This document shows, piece by piece, positions 1 to 10,000 of a stretch of DNA of 64,000 nucleotides. The notes beneath the pieces were generated by a model, which was not told the DNA's origin, did not search any database, and worked only from the letters and a program-made list of their open reading frames with translations. This DNA is from Acidovorax sp. Leaf191 (lineage in GTDB: Bacteria > Pseudomonadota > Gammaproteobacteria > Burkholderiales > Burkholderiaceae_C). The DNA lies in assembly GCF_001424425.1 (NCBI RefSeq), contig NZ_LMPT01000001.1:608137-672136 (forward strand). Reading direction: 5' to 3'. The stretch's first letter is position 1, and each line of letters starts with the position of its first letter. The position numbers were made by a program, and so were the translations under genes.

Positions 1-129
1 ACTCACGGCCACCAGTGTGTAGCGCTTGTCGATGGCTTCCAGCTTGACGCGCAGAACGTTACCCTCCACAAGGTCAACCGCCCCAGGCACAGGGCTGCCG
101 TAGGCGTATTTCAATAAGGCGTTTGGCAT
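1..129 (-). CDS. Hypothetical protein, N-terminal fragment (runs off left edge)
   Basis: Only the first 43 codons are visible because the window edge cuts the gene. It reads leftward from ATG at 129-127, behind a good ribosome site (GGAGGA, five bases upstream). The predicted protein begins MPNALLKYAYGSPVPG and shows no signal peptide or membrane segment. I do not recognise the family. It starts 36 bases after the stop of the first of three related secreted-protein genes on the same strand, so it may be the distal member of that cluster. Nothing in the visible part allows a functional call. Confidence 0.6.
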   Translation of the reverse strand, partial: MPNALLKYAYGSPVPGAVDLVEGNVLRVKLEAIDKRYTLVAVS

Positions 130-165
130 GTAATTCCTCCCCTTGCTGATCGATATTTTTTTGAA

Positions 166-756
166 CTATTGCGCTGACTTAGCAGGCTTGAATGCAGGAA
201 TTCTCACTTGGACACCCACTCGCTGACACTGAGCGAGCTTGTGATTGACCCAAGGGCGGCTGACCAGAAAGGTGCTGGTACCTATGTCTTCGTCGGTCGG
301 GACCACGCCTGTTTTGAGATTGATCCCGCCACTGGCATAAGCCAGCGCATGTCCCGCCGTCACTGGGTCCAGAGCTGGATCTGACCGATAACGTTGCCCA
401 TCTTTTACGGAGTTGATTTGTTGAAGATAGGCGCCTTCATGCCAAATCATCCATAAGAGAGTTTCATCGCTGTCACCCGCACCTTCAGCCTTGAACGCCT
501 GTTGTACGAAGCAAAACGTGTTCAGGTACCCGTTGGCTTCTTCCTCTGCAAGATAGGAGCGCAGCGTAGTCCGGCTCGGCATTCTTCGGGGGTCGGGCCT
601 GGAGAACTTGGGGTCGATGGCCGGATAGGGGTTGGGCTGCGAAGGAGGTGCTGCTGCCGTAGCAGGTTCCGCGGCGGTGGCAGTGGCCGCGGCGGTCAAC
701 GCGAACGCCAGCGCAAGGCTGGCGGAAACCCGGTATGCAAAGGTGGTGGTCTGCAT
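166..756 (-). CDS. Secreted protein of unknown family, paralog A of a tandem triplet
   Basis: About 196 residues with a clear Sec signal peptide (MQTTTFAYRVSASLALAFAL, then an Ala-rich cleavage region), so periplasmic or exported. The mature part carries conserved blocks shared with both neighbours: YPAIDP, MPSRTTLRS, NTFCFVQQ, STFLVSRPWV and LAQCQRVG. The two conserved cysteines could form a disulfide. An upstream in-frame GTG at 786 exists, but it overlaps a good -10 sequence (TATAGT, bases 790-785), so I chose ATG 756. I do not recognise the family. Tandem copies of small secreted proteins are typical of immunity or anti-toxin arrays, but no toxin is visible here, so that is speculation. 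Confidence 0.7.
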   Translation of the reverse strand: MQTTTFAYRVSASLALAFALTAAATATAAEPATAAAPPSQPNPYPAIDPKFSRPDPRRMPSRTTLRSYLAEEEANGYLNTFCFVQQAFKAEGAGDSDETLLWMIWHEGAYLQQINSVKDGQRYRSDPALDPVTAGHALAYASGGINLKTGVVPTDEDIGTSTFLVSRPWVNHKLAQCQRVGVQVRIPAFKPAKSAQ

Positions 757-922
757 GGTCTGGCACCGCTTCGATGGGAGAGGCACTATAGAGCCGGGCG
801 AACACGGAAATATCGAATGCTGGCCGCCTAAGCGCTGGTCAACTTGTCATTGATCTATTTGCGTCGTTTGCACTGTTTTTTAGAGCACTTTCCGCCGATG
901 GTGGGCGCTTGGATTGAGCGTC

Positions 923-1523
923 TTAAAACGCATCGCGCGGCACGGGCGGGCGGAGTGTGGAAATACGGATTCGGGCACCTACCCGCCGACACTGGGCGAG
1001 CTTGTGGTCAACCCAAGCGCGGCTGACCAGAAAGGTACTCCCACGGATGTCATCGTCAGTCGGGACGACATCTGTCTTGAGGTTCACGATGCCGGTGGCG
1101 GATGCCATCGACCGCCCCCCTTGTAGCGTCATCGAGTGCGGGATCGGGTCGATAGCGTTGCCCCTGCGGGACGGTGTTGACATCCTGAATGGTCATCCCC
1201 TCATGCGAGATCATCCACACCACGCTCTCGCCTTTTTCATCAGGGCGGCGCGGCTTGAATGATTGCTGAACGAAGCAGAAAGTATTCGCTTGCATGGTTC
1301 CCTCCATTTTGCTCAGCAACGCGCGCAGCGTGGCGCGGCCAGGCATTCGGTGGGCATCGGGCTTGGAGAACGAGGGGTCGATTGCGGGATAGCGCATGTC
1401 GGCCGGAGCGGAAGCTGTTCCCGCAAGGGATGCGCCAATTGCCGCAGGTATCCCTGCAGTCAAAACAAAAGCCAGCGCAGTGATGGCGTGTATGAGGCAT
1501 GCAGTGCAGGGCATGGGCCGCAT
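923..1523 (-). pseudogene. Paralog B of the tandem secreted family, frameshifted
   Basis: From ATG 1523 the frame encodes a signal peptide (MRPMPCTACLIHAITALAFV...) and the family blocks YPAIDPSFSKPD, MPGRATLRALL and NTFCFVQQSF, up to PALDDATRG. It then leaves register at a run of six G (minus strand; C at 1115-1120). The family's C-terminal blocks continue in another frame (GRSMASATGIVNLKTDVV, STFLVSRAWV, LAQCRRVG) to TAA at 923. Compared with paralog C, one extra G restores the discrepancy. This could be a real inactivation, slippage-based phase variation, or a sequencing error. The start lies 24 bases after the stop of paralog C. Confidence 0.65.
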
Positions 1524-1547
1524 GCTTTCGTGTCGCTCGCTACATTC

Positions 1548-2144
1548 TCAGGAGGTGTGGCGCGGCACAGTTGGGCGAAATGCGGGGATGCGCACTCGGG
1601 TGCCCACACGCCGGCACTGAGTGAACATGTGATCGACCCAGGGGCGGCTCACGAGAAACGTGCTGCCACCGACGTCCTCGTCAGTTGGAACCACGCTGGT
1701 CGTAAGGTCCACCGTGCCGGTTCCGTGAGCCATTGACCGCCCCTCTGCCACTTCATCCAGCGCATCGTCGCGCTCAAAGCGCTCTCCAGGGCCCAAAAGA
1801 TTGACGAGGTGGATGGACTTCCCCTCATTCCAGATCATCGACAACACGCTCAACCCCGGCTCAGCCGTATCTGGCGCATCCAGCCGCCGCTGCACAAAGC
1901 AGAACGTGTTCGACTGCCGGTGGCTTTTCATTTCGCTCAAAAACGACCGCAGCGTGGTCCGGCTCGGCATTCTTCGGTCGTCGGGCTTGGAGAACGCCGG
2001 GTCGATGGCCGGATAGGGGTTGGGTTGTGACGCAGGCGCCGCTGTCGCAGCAGATTCCGCGGCGGTGACAGCGGCCGGGGCGGTCAACGCGAACGCCAGC
2101 GCGAGGCTGGCGGACATCCGGTGTGCAAAGGTGGTCGTGGGCAT
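1548..2144 (-). CDS. Secreted protein of unknown family, paralog C of the tandem triplet
   Basis: About 198 residues; signal peptide MPTTTFAHRMSASLALAFAL, then an Ala-rich stretch. It shares with paralog A the blocks NPYPAIDP, MPSRTTLRSFL, NTFCFVQ, PTDEDVGGSTFLVSRPWV and CRRVGTRVRIPAF. The 5' third of the gene and its leader are nearly identical in DNA to paralog A, so the two arose by a recent duplication. ATG 2144 is preferred over the upstream start at 2189 because a -10-like TATAGT lies between them (2178-2173). It is the first gene of the leftward cluster. Function is unknown; see paralog A for the immunity-array idea. Confidence 0.7.
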   Translation of the reverse strand: MPTTTFAHRMSASLALAFALTAPAAVTAAESAATAAPASQPNPYPAIDPAFSKPDDRRMPSRTTLRSFLSEMKSHRQSNTFCFVQRRLDAPDTAEPGLSVLSMIWNEGKSIHLVNLLGPGERFERDDALDEVAEGRSMAHGTGTVDLTTSVVPTDEDVGGSTFLVSRPWVDHMFTQCRRVGTRVRIPAFRPTVPRHTS

Positions 2145-2190
2145 GGTCTGGCACCGCTTCGATGGGAGGGGCACTATAGAGCAGGCCACA
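1880..2190. repeat. Near-identical direct duplication of bases about 490-795
   Basis: The leader plus first third of paralog C (here) closely matches the leader plus first third of paralog A, with the same orientation and the same CTATAGAGC motif just upstream. Similarity falls off toward the 3' ends of the genes. This fits duplication followed by divergence, or ongoing gene conversion at the signal-peptide end. Confidence 0.6.
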
Positions 2191-2473
2191 GGCGTAACCG
2201 TCGAACGCTGGCGCCCGTGCGGTGGGCCGGCATGTCATTGGTTTCTTTGCTGCGTTGGCCCTGCTGTTGAAGCACTTTCCCCTGGGGGCGGGCCTAGGTG
2301 CTGCCGCTCACCGACCAGGCACCCCAGGAGTCAAAGCGCGATGGGCCCCAGAGGGGCCCACCGCAAAAATCAGCGGATATCCATGGTCGCAGAAGCTTGC
2401 ACAGTGCAACCGCAGAGCCGAACCACCGTGCAGCCCCGCAGCTCCAGTCTCTGCAGCTCCTGCAGCTCCTACC
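2145..2473. other. Intergenic region with promoter-like and hairpin sequences
   Basis: 329 bases without a credible gene. At the left end is the TATAGT -10-like box for the secreted-protein cluster (2173-2178, minus strand). Around 2340-2360 there is a GC-rich hairpin (GGGCCCC/GGGGCCC), and at 2430-2475 a short run of CTGCAGCTC-type direct repeats just beyond the stop of the oxidoreductase gene. I see nothing else. Confidence 0.5.
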
Positions 2474-5400
2474 TCAGGCCGACCGCTGCATCACGCCCTG
2501 CGGTTGGCGCCACTGCACCATCAACCCATCCCACTTCGGCCGCGCCGTCTTCAGATGGCGCTCCTTCACGTGGCCGTAGCCGCGGATCTCTTCGGGTATG
2601 CGCGCGATTTCCACCGCCAGGGCGTGGTTGTCGGCCGTCAGGCCCGCCAGCAGTTCTTCGATGCAGGCCCGGTACTCCACGATCAGCGCGCGTTCCATGC
2701 GGCGCTCTTCGGTCTTGCCGAACACGTCGAACGCCGTGCCGCGCAGGCCCTTGAGCTTGGCCAGCACGCCGAAGGCGCTGCGCATCCAGGGGCCGAAGGG
2801 CTGCTTGACCAGTTCGCCGCGGTCGTTCTTCTTGGCCGTCAGCGGGGGCGCCAGGTGGTGCACCAGCTTGTAGTCGCCTTCGAACATGTTGGCGATCTTG
2901 TCCGTGAAGGCTTTGTCGGTGTGCAGGCGCGCGACCTCGTACTCGTCCTTGTACGCCATGAGCTTGAACAGGTATCGGGCCACGGCCTCGCTCAGGCGCG
3001 TGCCGATGTTCAGGCGGGACTCGGCGGCTTTGACCTTCTCGACGAACGCGTGGTATTCGGCCGCATAGGCCGCGTTCTGGTAGCCGGTGAGGAAGTCCAC
3101 GCGCTTGGCGATGGTCTCGGCCAGCGACGGCTTCTTGACGAACTGGATCACCTGCGCGGCCTGGAACAGTGCCTGCACCGACGCCAGGTCGTGCGCGCAG
3201 CGGCGGCCCCATTCGAAGGCGGCCTTGTTGTTGTCCACCTGCACGCCGTTCAATTCCATGGCGCGCATCAGCGATGCAAGGCTCAAAGGCACGCGGCCCT
3301 TTTGCCAGGCGTAGCCCAGCATCAGCGGGTTGGTGTAGATGCTGTCGCCCAGCAGCTGGGTGGCCACCTGCTCGGCGTCGAAGCTGCCCACGCCACCCGC
3401 ACCGACTGCGGCGGCAATCGCGCTGTCGCAGTTGGCACCGGGGAACTGCCAGTCCGGGTTGGTCACGAAGGCCGCCGTGGGCGTGCCGTGCGTGTTCAGC
3501 GCCACGAAGGTGCGGCCCGGCTGCATGACGGCCAGCGTGTACTTGTGCGCCGCCACGATGGAGTCGCAGCCGATCACCAGGTCGGCCTTGGCGGTGTCGA
3601 CCTTCGTGGTGTAGATGGCCTCGGGCCGGTTGGCGATCTGGATGTGGCTCCAGGTGGCGCCGCCCTTTTGCGCCAGGCCGCCTGCGTCCTGCGTGATGAC
3701 GCCCTTGCCGTCCAGGTGCGCGGCCATGCCCAGCAGCGATCCGATGGTGATCACGCCCGTGCCGCCCACGCCGCCGACCACGATGCCCCAGGCGGTTTCG
3801 GCCACCGGCAGCACGGGTTCAGGGAGGGACGGCAGCGCCGACAGGTCGCCCTTCTTTTCCTTCTTGGGCTTCTTGAGCTTGCCGCCTTCCACCGTGACGA
3901 AGCTCGGGCAAAAGCCGTTGACGCACGAGTAGTCCTTGTTGCAGGTGCTCTGGTTGATGCGGCGCTTGCGGCCGAATTCCGTTTCCACCGGCTCCACGGA
4001 AAGGCAGTTGGACTTGGTCGAGCAGTCGCCGCAGCCCTCGCACACCAGGTCGTTGATGACCACGGTCTTGTCGGGCGTGGCCAGGGTGCCGCGCTTCCTG
4101 CGGCGGCGCTTTTCGGTGGCGCAGGTCTGGTCGTAGATGATGACCGTGCAGCCCTTGATCTCGCGGAACTGGCGCTGCAGCGTGTCGAGCTCGTCGCGGT
4201 GGTGCACCGTCACGCCCTCGGCCAGTGCCACGCCGTCGTACTTCTGCGGCTCGTCGGTCACGATGATGAGCTTGGCTACGCCTTCGGACTTGAGGCTGTT
4301 CATGATCTGCAGCACCGAGTGGCCCTCGGGCCGCTCGCCCACCTGCTGGCCGCCGGTCATGGCCACGGCGTCGTTGTAGAGCACCTTGTAGGTGATGCTG
4401 GTGCCCGCGGCGATGCTCTGGCGAATCGCCAGCAGCCCGCTGTGGAAGTACGTGCCGTCGCCCAGGTTGGCGAACACATGCTGGTCGGTGGTGAACGGCG
4501 CCTGGCCCACCCAGGTCACGCCCTCGCCGCCCATCTGCGTGAAGGTCGACGTGTTGCGGTCGGGCATCCAGTTGGCCATGTAGTGGCAGCCGATGCCGGC
4601 CACGGCGCGCGAGCCTTCGGGCACGCGGGTGCTGGTGTTGTGCGGGCAGCCGCTGCAGAACCAGGGCGCGCGCTCGCCGGTGTCCACCTTCAGCTCGGTC
4701 ATCGCGCGCTCGCTGGCCTCGATGACGGCGATGCGCGCATCCATGCGCGCGATGATGTCGCTCGACACGCCCAGCTTCTTCAGGCGCTTGGCAATCGCCT
4801 TGGCGATGATGGCCGGGGTCAGGTCGGCCTTGGCGCGCAGCAGCCAGTTCTGGCTGGGGTTGGGCATGGACCATTCGCCGCCGGTGGCATCACCTTCAGG
4901 TTCGTCGAACTTGCCCAGCACGTGGGGGCGCACGTCCGAGCGCCAGTTGTACAGCTCTTCTTTCAGCTGGTATTCGATGACCTGGCGCTTTTCCTCCACC
5001 ACCAGGATCTCCTGCAGGCCCTGGGCGAAGTCGCGCGTGATGGTGGCTTCGAGCGGCCAGACCACGTTGACCTTGTGCACGCGGATGCCCAGCTGGCGGC
5101 AGGTGTCGTCGTCCAGGCCCAGGTCCACCAGGGCCTGGCGCGTGTCGTTGTAGGCCTTGCCGCTGGCGATGATGCCGAAGCGGTCGTTTTGGCCTTCGAT
5201 CACGTTGTAATTGAGCTTGTTGGCGCGGATGTACGCCAGGGCCGCATACCACTTGTAGTCCATGAGGCGCGCTTCCTGCTCCAGCGGCGCGTCGGGCCAG
5301 CGGATGTGCAGGCCGCCGGGCGGCATCACGAAGTCCTCGGGCATCACGATCTTCACGCGGTCCGGGTCCACCGAGATGCTGCTCGACGACTCCACCACTT

Positions 5401-6043
5401 CCTGGATGGTCTTCATGCCCGACCACACGCCCGAAAAGCGGCTCATGGCAAAGGCGTGCAGGCCCATGTCCAAAATCTCTTGCACGCTGCTCGGGAAGAA
5501 CACCGGCGTGCCGCAGGCCTTGAAGATGTGGTCGCTCTGGTGCGCGGCCGTGCTGCTCTTGCTGATGTGGTCGTCGCCCGCAATCGCGATCACGCCGCCG
5601 TGCTTGGCGGTGCCCGCCATGTTGGCGTGCTTGAACACGTCCGAGCAGCGGTCCACGCCCGGGCCCTTGCCGTACCAGATGCCGAAGACGCCGTCGAACT
5701 TCTTGGACTGTGGGTACAGGTCCAGCTGCTGCGTGCCCCAGACGGCCGTGGCGCCGAGTTCCTCGTTCACCCCGGGCTGGAAGACGATGTTGTTGGCCGC
5801 CAGGTGCTTTTTGGCCGCCCACAAAGATTGGTCATACGTGCCCAGCGGCGAGCCGCGGTAGCCGCTGATGAAACCCGCCGTATTGAGGCCCGCCATCGCG
5901 TCGCGCTGGCGCTGCAGCATGGGCAGGCGCACGAGGGCCTGGACCCCGCTCATGAACGCCCGGCCACTGTCTAAAGAATATTTGTCATCGAGCGTGACGG
6001 TTTCCAGGGCCTTGCGAATGTGTTCGGGCAACGGGGCGTTCAT
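2474..6043 (-). CDS. Indolepyruvate:ferredoxin oxidoreductase, fused subunits
   Basis: 1189 residues, the usual length of the single-chain proteobacterial enzyme that oxidatively decarboxylates aryl- and branched-chain 2-oxo acids, passing electrons to ferredoxin and making acyl-CoA. An N-terminal pyrimidine-binding domain is followed by a TPP domain with CSGCPHN near residue 466 and the GDG...ND metal/TPP signature near 528-560. A cysteine cluster (CEGCGDC...C...C) lies near 668-700. The C-terminal gamma-type domain starts with GVGGTGVITIG near 758. The start is set by AGGAA shortly before ATG 6043. It is divergent from an Lrp-family regulator 168 bases away, the standard arrangement for this enzyme, so regulation by that protein in response to amino acids is likely. 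Confidence 0.93.
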   Translation of the reverse strand: MNAPLPEHIRKALETVTLDDKYSLDSGRAFMSGVQALVRLPMLQRQRDAMAGLNTAGFISGYRGSPLGTYDQSLWAAKKHLAANNIVFQPGVNEELGATAVWGTQQLDLYPQSKKFDGVFGIWYGKGPGVDRCSDVFKHANMAGTAKHGGVIAIAGDDHISKSSTAAHQSDHIFKACGTPVFFPSSVQEILDMGLHAFAMSRFSGVWSGMKTIQEVVESSSSISVDPDRVKIVMPEDFVMPPGGLHIRWPDAPLEQEARLMDYKWYAALAYIRANKLNYNVIEGQNDRFGIIASGKAYNDTRQALVDLGLDDDTCRQLGIRVHKVNVVWPLEATITRDFAQGLQEILVVEEKRQVIEYQLKEELYNWRSDVRPHVLGKFDEPEGDATGGEWSMPNPSQNWLLRAKADLTPAIIAKAIAKRLKKLGVSSDIIARMDARIAVIEASERAMTELKVDTGERAPWFCSGCPHNTSTRVPEGSRAVAGIGCHYMANWMPDRNTSTFTQMGGEGVTWVGQAPFTTDQHVFANLGDGTYFHSGLLAIRQSIAAGTSITYKVLYNDAVAMTGGQQVGERPEGHSVLQIMNSLKSEGVAKLIIVTDEPQKYDGVALAEGVTVHHRDELDTLQRQFREIKGCTVIIYDQTCATEKRRRRKRGTLATPDKTVVINDLVCEGCGDCSTKSNCLSVEPVETEFGRKRRINQSTCNKDYSCVNGFCPSFVTVEGGKLKKPKKEKKGDLSALPSLPEPVLPVAETAWGIVVGGVGGTGVITIGSLLGMAAHLDGKGVITQDAGGLAQKGGATWSHIQIANRPEAIYTTKVDTAKADLVIGCDSIVAAHKYTLAVMQPGRTFVALNTHGTPTAAFVTNPDWQFPGANCDSAIAAAVGAGGVGSFDAEQVATQLLGDSIYTNPLMLGYAWQKGRVPLSLASLMRAMELNGVQVDNNKAAFEWGRRCAHDLASVQALFQAAQVIQFVKKPSLAETIAKRVDFLTGYQNAAYAAEYHAFVEKVKAAESRLNIGTRLSEAVARYLFKLMAYKDEYEVARLHTDKAFTDKIANMFEGDYKLVHHLAPPLTAKKNDRGELVKQPFGPWMRSAFGVLAKLKGLRGTAFDVFGKTEERRMERALIVEYRACIEELLAGLTADNHALAVEIARIPEEIRGYGHVKERHLKTARPKWDGLMVQWRQPQGVMQRSA

Positions 6044-6211
6044 GGGTAGTTCCTGTGGGGTGACGGCCTGCTGTCACCGCCTTGTGGGCAGCGCAGAGGG
6101 AGTTTCAACGGTTTGAAGCACAGTTTATGCACTCCGAAGGGATATGTCCTTTCGTTTTCATGCTAGGTTTACCCTTGATTTGGAAAGGATCTTTCTTAAA
6201 ATCGCGCTGAT
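6044..6211. promoter_or_regulatory. Divergent promoter region, oxidoreductase / Lrp regulator
   Basis: This 168-base AT-richer gap separates two divergent genes and must carry promoters for both. On the plus strand CTTAAAATC at about 6194-6202 could be a -10 for the regulator. An imperfect palindrome AAGGGATATGTCCTT lies at about 6136-6150 and is a possible regulator site. I cannot assign the sites with confidence. Confidence 0.4.
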
Positions 6212-6694
6212 ATGAACAATTTTGATAAATTCGACATCGCCATCCTGAACGAGCTGCAGGTCGATGCCCGGCTGACCAACGCCGAACTGGCCCAGCGCGT
6301 GGGCTTGTCGGCGGCTCCGTGCTGGCGCCGGGTGCGGGCGCTGGAGGAGCAGGGCTTCATCAAGGGCTACCGCGCCGAGATCGACCGGCACAAGATCGGC
6401 CTGGGGGTGCTGGCCTTCGTGCGGCTCGATGCCGACCGCAGCACCGGCAACCTGACGCGCGAGATGGAGGCGGCCATCGCGCGCATCCCCGAGGTGGTCG
6501 CCTGCCACTACATCAGCGGCACCGGCACGTTCGAGTTGCAGGTGGTGGCGCGCGACCTGGACAGCTTTTCGCAGTTCGCGCGCGAGGTGCTGCTCAACCT
6601 GCCCAACGTGAAAGACATGCACACCAGCTTCTCGCTGGGCGAGGTCAAGGCCAGCAGTGCGCTGCCGCTCACGCACCTGGCGCGTGCCAAATGA
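6212..6694 (+). CDS. Lrp/AsnC family transcriptional regulator
   Basis: 160 residues, the normal family length. The N-terminal winged helix (DKFDIAILNELQVDARLTN, then AELAQRVGLSAAPCWRRVRALE) is followed by a RAM ligand-binding/oligomerisation domain. The ATG at 6212 gives the typical NFDKFDIAIL start. Divergent placement next to the indolepyruvate:ferredoxin oxidoreductase implies that it controls that gene, probably sensing an aromatic or branched-chain amino acid. The ligand is not evident from the sequence. A family-specific hairpin repeat follows the stop and may end transcription. Confidence 0.92.
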   Translation: MNNFDKFDIAILNELQVDARLTNAELAQRVGLSAAPCWRRVRALEEQGFIKGYRAEIDRHKIGLGVLAFVRLDADRSTGNLTREMEAAIARIPEVVACHYISGTGTFELQVVARDLDSFSQFAREVLLNLPNVKDMHTSFSLGEVKASSALPLTHLARAK

Positions 6695-6698
6695 CGTT

Positions 6699-6754
6699 TG
6701 CTATGTATTTGGTAGCTGCTGCCGCTTGCCAGACAGGCGGTAGGGGCAGTTTTG
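6699..6754 (+). repeat. Comamonadaceae-type intergenic hairpin repeat, copy 1
   Basis: A degenerate copy: GCTATGTATTTGGTAGCTG, then an inner hairpin CCGCTTGCC...GGCGG, ending in a T-containing tail. It directly follows the Lrp gene stop. The same element recurs at 14613, 16651, 33163, 42313, 55379, 56051 and 60746 in this window. Confidence 0.75.
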
Positions 6755-7086
6755 AACCCGCACAGGCGTGCTGCCGCTGCGGCAGCGCTCCGGCCACGCG
6801 CGCCGCCGGTACCGCCCACGTAACAAGGCGTTAAGGCGCCCTCCCGCAGCATGGTGTGCTGTATAAGCCTGCTGAACCATCGCGGAGCCAGCCAGGCTTC
6901 GTGCGCGCTGCATCCACCACCACGCCCAGCCAGCGGCCTGCCCCGTGCCCACGGCCGGGGGCGCGGGGCCGTGGCACCGCAGTGACGGCGGGTTTTCCTG
7001 GTGGGTCCATCAATCAATAACTACGGCTCCCTTCGAGCACAGGCCGCCAGCCTGTCGACCGGGGCGCCAACGAGGGAGGGGTCGGC
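6755..7086. other. Intergenic region, no gene recognised
   Basis: About 330 GC-rich bases between the first hairpin repeat and the DUF2339 gene. Short inverted repeats occur (for example CTGCCGCTGCGGCAG near 6769), and a ribosome site GGGAGG lies just before ATG 7087. Several small frames exist on both strands, but none has family resemblance or start signals I trust. Confidence 0.5.
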
Positions 7087-10000
7087 ATGATTTTCTGGGG
7101 CGTTTTTTGGGGCGCGGTGCTGGGCTCCGTGCTGCCGGGCTACGGCTACGGTGAGCTGGGGCCGTACATCGGCGGCATCCTGGGCTTTTTTGCCGGGTTG
7201 TCGCTGCGCTGGGCCATCCGCGCTGCGATCCGCAGCGAGCTGCAGGCGCACGCCGCAAAGCCCGTGACCAGCCTTGCGCCGCCAGCCACATCGGCGGCAT
7301 CGGCGGCATCGGCTATCGCTGAGCTGGAGCGGGCGCCTGCTGCCACGGCAAGGGTGCCGGTCCCCGCGCCTGTTCCGTCGCAAATCCCCGTCCCGGTCGC
7401 GGCCGCGCCCACTGCGGACGACGAACTGCTGGAGGTGGACGACGCGCCCCGCAGGGGCGGTCTCACGCCGCAAGGCCTGCCCGCCAATCCGCCGCCGCTC
7501 GCGCAGCCCCCTTCGCCTGCCGCCACCCGCCCCCGTCCTCCCGCGCCGCCCGCCCAGCCCAACCCGATCGAGCTGGCCGTGCTGGCCGCAAAGAACTGGT
7601 TCCTCGGCGGCAACACCATCGTGCGCGTCGGGCTGGTGATACTGTTCATCGGCCTGTCCTTCCTGGCGCGGTACGCAGCCTCGGCAGGCCTGTTCCCGGT
7701 CGAATTCCGCCTGGCCGCGATTGCCGGCGTGGCCATCGCGCTGCTGGTGGTCGGTTTCCGCAAGCGCACCGACAAGCCCGCGTTCGCGCTGGCCCTGCAG
7801 GGCGGCGGCGTGGCGGTGATGTACCTCACCGTGTTCGCGGCGTTCCGGCTCTACGGGCTGCTGCCGCCCACGCTGGCCTTCGCGCTGATGATCGCGGTCT
7901 GCGCCACCAGCTGCGCGCTGGCGCTGCTGCAGGACTCGCGCTCGCTCGCGGTGGCGGCGTTCGCCGGTGGCTTCGCGGCGCCCATCCTGCTGTCCACGGG
8001 CCAAGGCAGCCACGTCGGCCTGTTCAGCTACTACACCCTGCTCAACCTGGCCATTCTGTTCATCGCCTACAAGCGCTCGTGGCGCGTGCTGAACGTGGTG
8101 GGCTTCGTGGCGACCTTCGGCGTGGCCTCGGCCTGGGGCGTGCTCAAGTACGTGCCCGACCAGTACGCCAGCACCCAGCCCTTCCTCGCGGTCTTCGTAC
8201 TCATCTACCTGTTCGCGGCCATCCTGTACGCCCGCAACACGCCGACCAGGCTGGGCAACGCGGTCGACACCATGCTGGTGTTCGGCACACCGCTGGTGGG
8301 CTTTGGCCTGCAGGCCGGGCTGGCGCAACCGTTCGAGCTGGGCACCGCTTTCTCGGCGCTGGCCTTCGCCGCGCTGTACCTGCTGGCCGCCATGGTGCTG
8401 GTGCGCCGCGCGCAGGGCAGCTACCGCCTGCTGATCGAATGCTTCATCGCCATCGGCGTGGGCTTTGCCACGCTGGCCGTGCCGCTGGCGCTGGACGCGC
8501 AATGGACGTCGGCGGTGTGGGCGCTGGAGGGCGCTGGCGCCTTCTGGGTCGGCATGCGCCAGGCCCGCTGGATGCCGCGCGCTTTCGGCCTGGTGCTGCA
8601 GGGCGTGGCGATGCTGGCCTTCATGGACGGCGTCTCCAGCGTCTCGCGCCTCGCGCTGGTCAACCCGGCGTTCCTGGGTGCCTTGCTGATCGCGCTGCCG
8701 GCGCTGCTGCTGGCCTGGTGGCTGCGCAAGCCGCTGCCGCACAGCGGCTCGACCTGGGCCAAGGGCTATGCGGGTGTGGAAGCGCGGCTGTCCAGCCCCG
8801 CCTACCTCTACGGCTTTGCCTTCTGGTGCCTGGCCTGGCTGCTTGAGATCACGCGGCGCGTGCCCGGCCTGGAGGCGGGCCAGTGGCCCGTGCCGGTGTT
8901 CTCCGAACGCATCATCGAACTGCTGGCCATGCTGGCCATCGTGCTCAGCGCCGCGCTGTCGATGGTGCTGGGCCTGCGCACGCGCTGGCCCGTGGCCACC
9001 TGGCCGGCGCGCGGCACCATCGCCGTGCTGGCGCTGGGTTTTGTCGCGCAGGTGGGCGACGGCTACCGCGTGCTGGCTACGCCCGCCTGGGCCGTGTGGC
9101 CGGTGGCGCTGGCGCTGCATGGGTGGATGCTGCGGCAGACCGACCGCCTGCAGGCAGCGGCTGCTGGGGACGGCAGGCCCGCAGCCGCGGTTGCAGCCGC
9201 AACGGGTGCCTCGGCCTTCGGCTGGTTCCATGCCGCCACGGCGTGGCTGGTGACCTTTCTGCTGGCCGACTGCCTGTGGTCCGGCATCGGCAAGGCCGAG
9301 CTGTGGCGCACCTCGTGGGCTGGCGTGGTCATGCTGGTCAGCGCCATTGCGGTGCTGATGGCGCTGGCGCTGTGGGCCGGCCGCGGCAACCGGCCTGCGG
9401 CACGCGCAGCGCTGCCCTGGCCGCTGAACCCGCATGCCGAGGCCTACTACTGGCTGGCAGCGCTGCCGCTGGCGGTGCTGGTGTTCTGGGGCTCGCTGCT
9501 GGCCGCGGTGCATTCGTCGGGCCACACCGCGCCACTGCCCTACATCCCGCTGCTCAACCCCACGGACCTGACCCTGGCGCTCGCGCTGGGCGGCCTGGTG
9601 TTCTGGCGGCGGGTGCTGGTGTCGGCACTGCCGCAGCCCGCCCACGCGGGCTGGGTCGTCGGCCGCCATGCGCTGGTGGCGCTGGCGCTGCTGGTGTTCA
9701 TCGCGATCAACACGGTGTGGCTGCGCGTGGCCCACCACTTCTTCGGCGTGCGCTGGGATGCCTCGGCGCTGTTCGACAGCTTCGTCGTGCAGACCGGCTA
9801 CGCCATCCTGTGGACACTGCTGGCGCTCAGCATGATGGTGCTGGCGCACCGCCGCGCGCAGCGGCCGCTGTGGCTGGTGGGCGCAGGCCTGCTGGGGCTG
9901 GTGGTGGTCAAGCTGCTGCTGATCGACCTGTCCAACGCCGGTGGTGCCGAACGCATCATTGCCTTCATCGCGGTGGGTGTGCTGATGCTGGTGGTGGGCT

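Noticed and set aside
2222-5974. Long open frame on the plus strand opposite the indolepyruvate oxidoreductase
   Set aside because: The translation is His/Val/Arg-rich without any domain; it is the antisense shadow of a GC-rich gene.
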